Assembly: GCA_014803985.1 (NCBI GenBank)
Contig: JAAVAO010000006.1
Span: 3,469-67,468, forward strand
From: Treponema sp.
GTDB lineage: Bacteria; Spirochaetota; Spirochaetia; Treponematales; Treponemataceae
Direction: 5' to 3'
DNA: 64,000 nt
Both the position numbers and the translations under genes were made by a program. Of this stretch, positions 62,874 through 64,000 are shown piece by piece (the stretch's first letter is position 1; each line of letters opens with the position of its first letter). The notes under the pieces were generated by a model. That model did not search any database, had not been told where the DNA came from, and was given only the letters and a program-made list of their open reading frames with translations.

Positions 62874-63014
62874 TTATGATATTGTAAAACACGAAAAATA
62901 ACAACAACCAAATATATAGGTATCTTGTGATTTAGAATCATTTTTGCAGGACACGACTAGTAGAATTGCGGAAAGTGCAAGCGCAGCCCCAAAAAAGTGT
63001 TTAATGCTTTTCAT
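62874..63014 (-). CDS. Small lipoprotein (46 residues)
   Basis: This gene is too short for the ORF track. ATG follows AAGGAG and opens MKSIKHFFGAALALSAILLV, then a lipobox VVSC with Cys23 and a short Cys-rich tail to the stop codon. A consensus promoter lies 56 nt upstream. It heads the envelope operon. It could be a small lipoprotein in its own right or the truncated 5' part of a longer one. Confidence 0.65.
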   Translation of the reverse strand: MKSIKHFFGAALALSAILLVVSCKNDSKSQDTYIFGCCYFSCFTIS

Positions 63015-63069
63015 ACATATTGCTCCTTGTATTGATTTCTTCGCATAGAGGAATACAAAACCTTTAATT

Positions 63070-63098
63070 ACTATACAAAAAAAAAACTATTATGTCAA
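63070..63098 (-). promoter_or_regulatory. Consensus promoter with T10 spacer, envelope operon
   Basis: TTGACA, 17-nt spacer containing ten T, TATAGT, start near 63063. It drives the small lipoprotein and probably the two genes behind it. The rest of the gap 63015-63354 contains no gene I can support. Confidence 0.75.
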
Positions 63099-63354
63099 GC
63101 CATATCAGTTTTTTGCTCTTATTTTTTCACAATTTTCGTGCGGCTTTGTAATAAAAGAACAGATTTTTCGTCAGACGGAGAAGGTGTAAATCGAGCAAAA
63201 AACGAGTTTTTGTTTGCTCTCGCCCGACCATCAGTTTCTATTTCAGTTATTGTTAATGTGAGGGCAGGTCAAGGAATGACTTGTCCGCGTAATTAACTGA
63301 TTGAGAGAATCTCAACGCAGACAAGCCATTTCAAGGTTGGTTTCCAAAACTTTT

Positions 63355-64000
63355 TTATATTTCCTTTGAGTTTTCCACAAGAGGACGCTTTTTACCGACC
63401 ATAAACATACTAAAACAAAGGGCAATCATATATAAAATGCCCGTCACATACAGTACTGTTTGATAGCCGACAGGGTTCACCATCTCGCCGTGAACTTCAA
63501 CATGCTCACCAAAATGGCTTACTATCCATGTTGCCATTTGATTTCCTGTCAATCCCGCTATTGCCCATGCAGAAAGCGTTATTCCATGAATCGCGCTGAT
63601 ATTGCTCATCCCGTAATGATCGCTCAAAAGAGTCGGAACATTGCTAAATCCGCCGCCGTATCCTGCATTCACTACAAAGAGCAAAATCAATACAAGAGCG
63701 AGGAGCAATTTGTTTTCTCCATGGTTTGCAATTCCCCCAGTGGCAACTACTAAGGCAGTTGCCGCAATGGAAAGAATAAAAATCAATTTGTAAATTGTGT
63801 TGCGGTCTTTCATAGAGTCAGCAAGGGCGGAAAATCCCAGTCGCCCACCCGCATTGAAAATCGCGGTGATGGAACTTAAAAGCCCCGCATAAGCGGCAAG
63901 CCCCACGCACTTTTCAATCATTTTTTCTTGAGAAATAAGCGCAAGTCCACAAGTGATATTGATATAGAACATAAACCAAATTCCTATAAATGTCACTGGA
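63355..64000 (-). CDS. MFS transporter, OxlT/oxalate-formate antiporter type (5' end outside window)
   Basis: The frame is open to the window edge (Pro-Val before the listed start), so the N-terminal half is missing. The visible ~214 residues hold about six TM helices, with GLLSSITAIFNAGGRLGFSALADSMKDR (the MFS loop-type motif), VNAGYGGGFSNVPTLLSDHYG and GITLSAWAIAGLTGNQMATWI. This matches the OFA family, whose members exchange oxalate, formate or lactate-like anions. The substrate cannot be decided from this half. Confidence 0.85.
   Translation of the reverse strand, partial: PVTFIGIWFMFYINITCGLALISQEKMIEKCVGLAAYAGLLSSITAIFNAGGRLGFSALADSMKDRNTIYKLIFILSIAATALVVATGGIANHGENKLLLALVLILLFVVNAGYGGGFSNVPTLLSDHYGMSNISAIHGITLSAWAIAGLTGNQMATWIVSHFGEHVEVHGEMVNPVGYQTVLYVTGILYMIALCFSMFMVGKKRPLVENSKEI

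Overview
The window looks like chromosomal DNA of a spirochaete, most likely a Treponema-type host-associated species. The signs are a low to moderate GC content, MSGG/GGGVY-type repeat surface proteins, many small periplasmic CsgG/LpoB-like proteins with Lcl/DUF1566 tails, poly-C tracts, and housekeeping proteins of spirochaetal flavour. This is judged from protein character only; no database search was possible.

Layout. 1-1.4 kb: the 3' end of a repeat-rich surface protein, then a compact locus resembling a type I toxin-antitoxin module (31-codon hydrophobic peptide, convergent small RNA, and a second degraded copy). 1.4-11.5 kb: mnmG, clpB, a flavodiiron protein, two hypotheticals, a SpoIIE-type phosphatase, tRNA-Pro and tRNA-Asp. 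11.5-19.6 kb: a chain of hairpins before a very acidic small protein, then the minus-strand cluster rplU-prp-rpmA-obgE-nadD-yqeK-LCP-rsfS and an HtrA protease. 19.6-24.8 kb: purE-purM-purN, a methyltransferase, adenosine deaminase and a likely free-standing structured small RNA. 25-40 kb: an HD-GYP-type protein with a C9 tract in its coding region, an AKR-like protein, glyQS, a glycosyltransferase, ogt, a VWA protein, a small secreted protein, nnr, purD, prmC and prfA, with a 105-bp tandem array between prmC and prfA.

40.3-47.9 kb is the most unusual part. About 180-bp inverted repeats flank a single-direction cluster of five CsgG/LpoB-like secreted proteins with different C-terminal modules, a two-TM membrane protein and a DUF4062 protein. 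Two members end in Lcl/DUF1566 domains whose last ~30 codons look like diversity-generating-retroelement variable regions. One of these two is frameshifted. No reverse transcriptase is in the window.

48-64 kb: a DJ-1-like protein, groEL without groES, a HisA-HisI-HisE fusion plus hisD, an Abi/HEPN-type protein, a LolA-like protein with an MMPL exporter, an envelope operon (small lipoprotein, large lipoprotein, probable outer-membrane protein) behind a consensus promoter with a T10 spacer, and a partial OxlT-type transporter.

Two genome-style themes stand out. First, at least six genes (mnmG, clpB, a secreted protein at 33.4 kb, purD, prfA, lolA) have a -35/17-nt/-10 promoter ending 6-7 nt before the ATG and no Shine-Dalgarno, which predicts leaderless mRNAs. 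Second, intergenic regions are filled with nested inverted repeats and dispersed hairpin families, several of which sit directly ahead of ribosome-binding sites.
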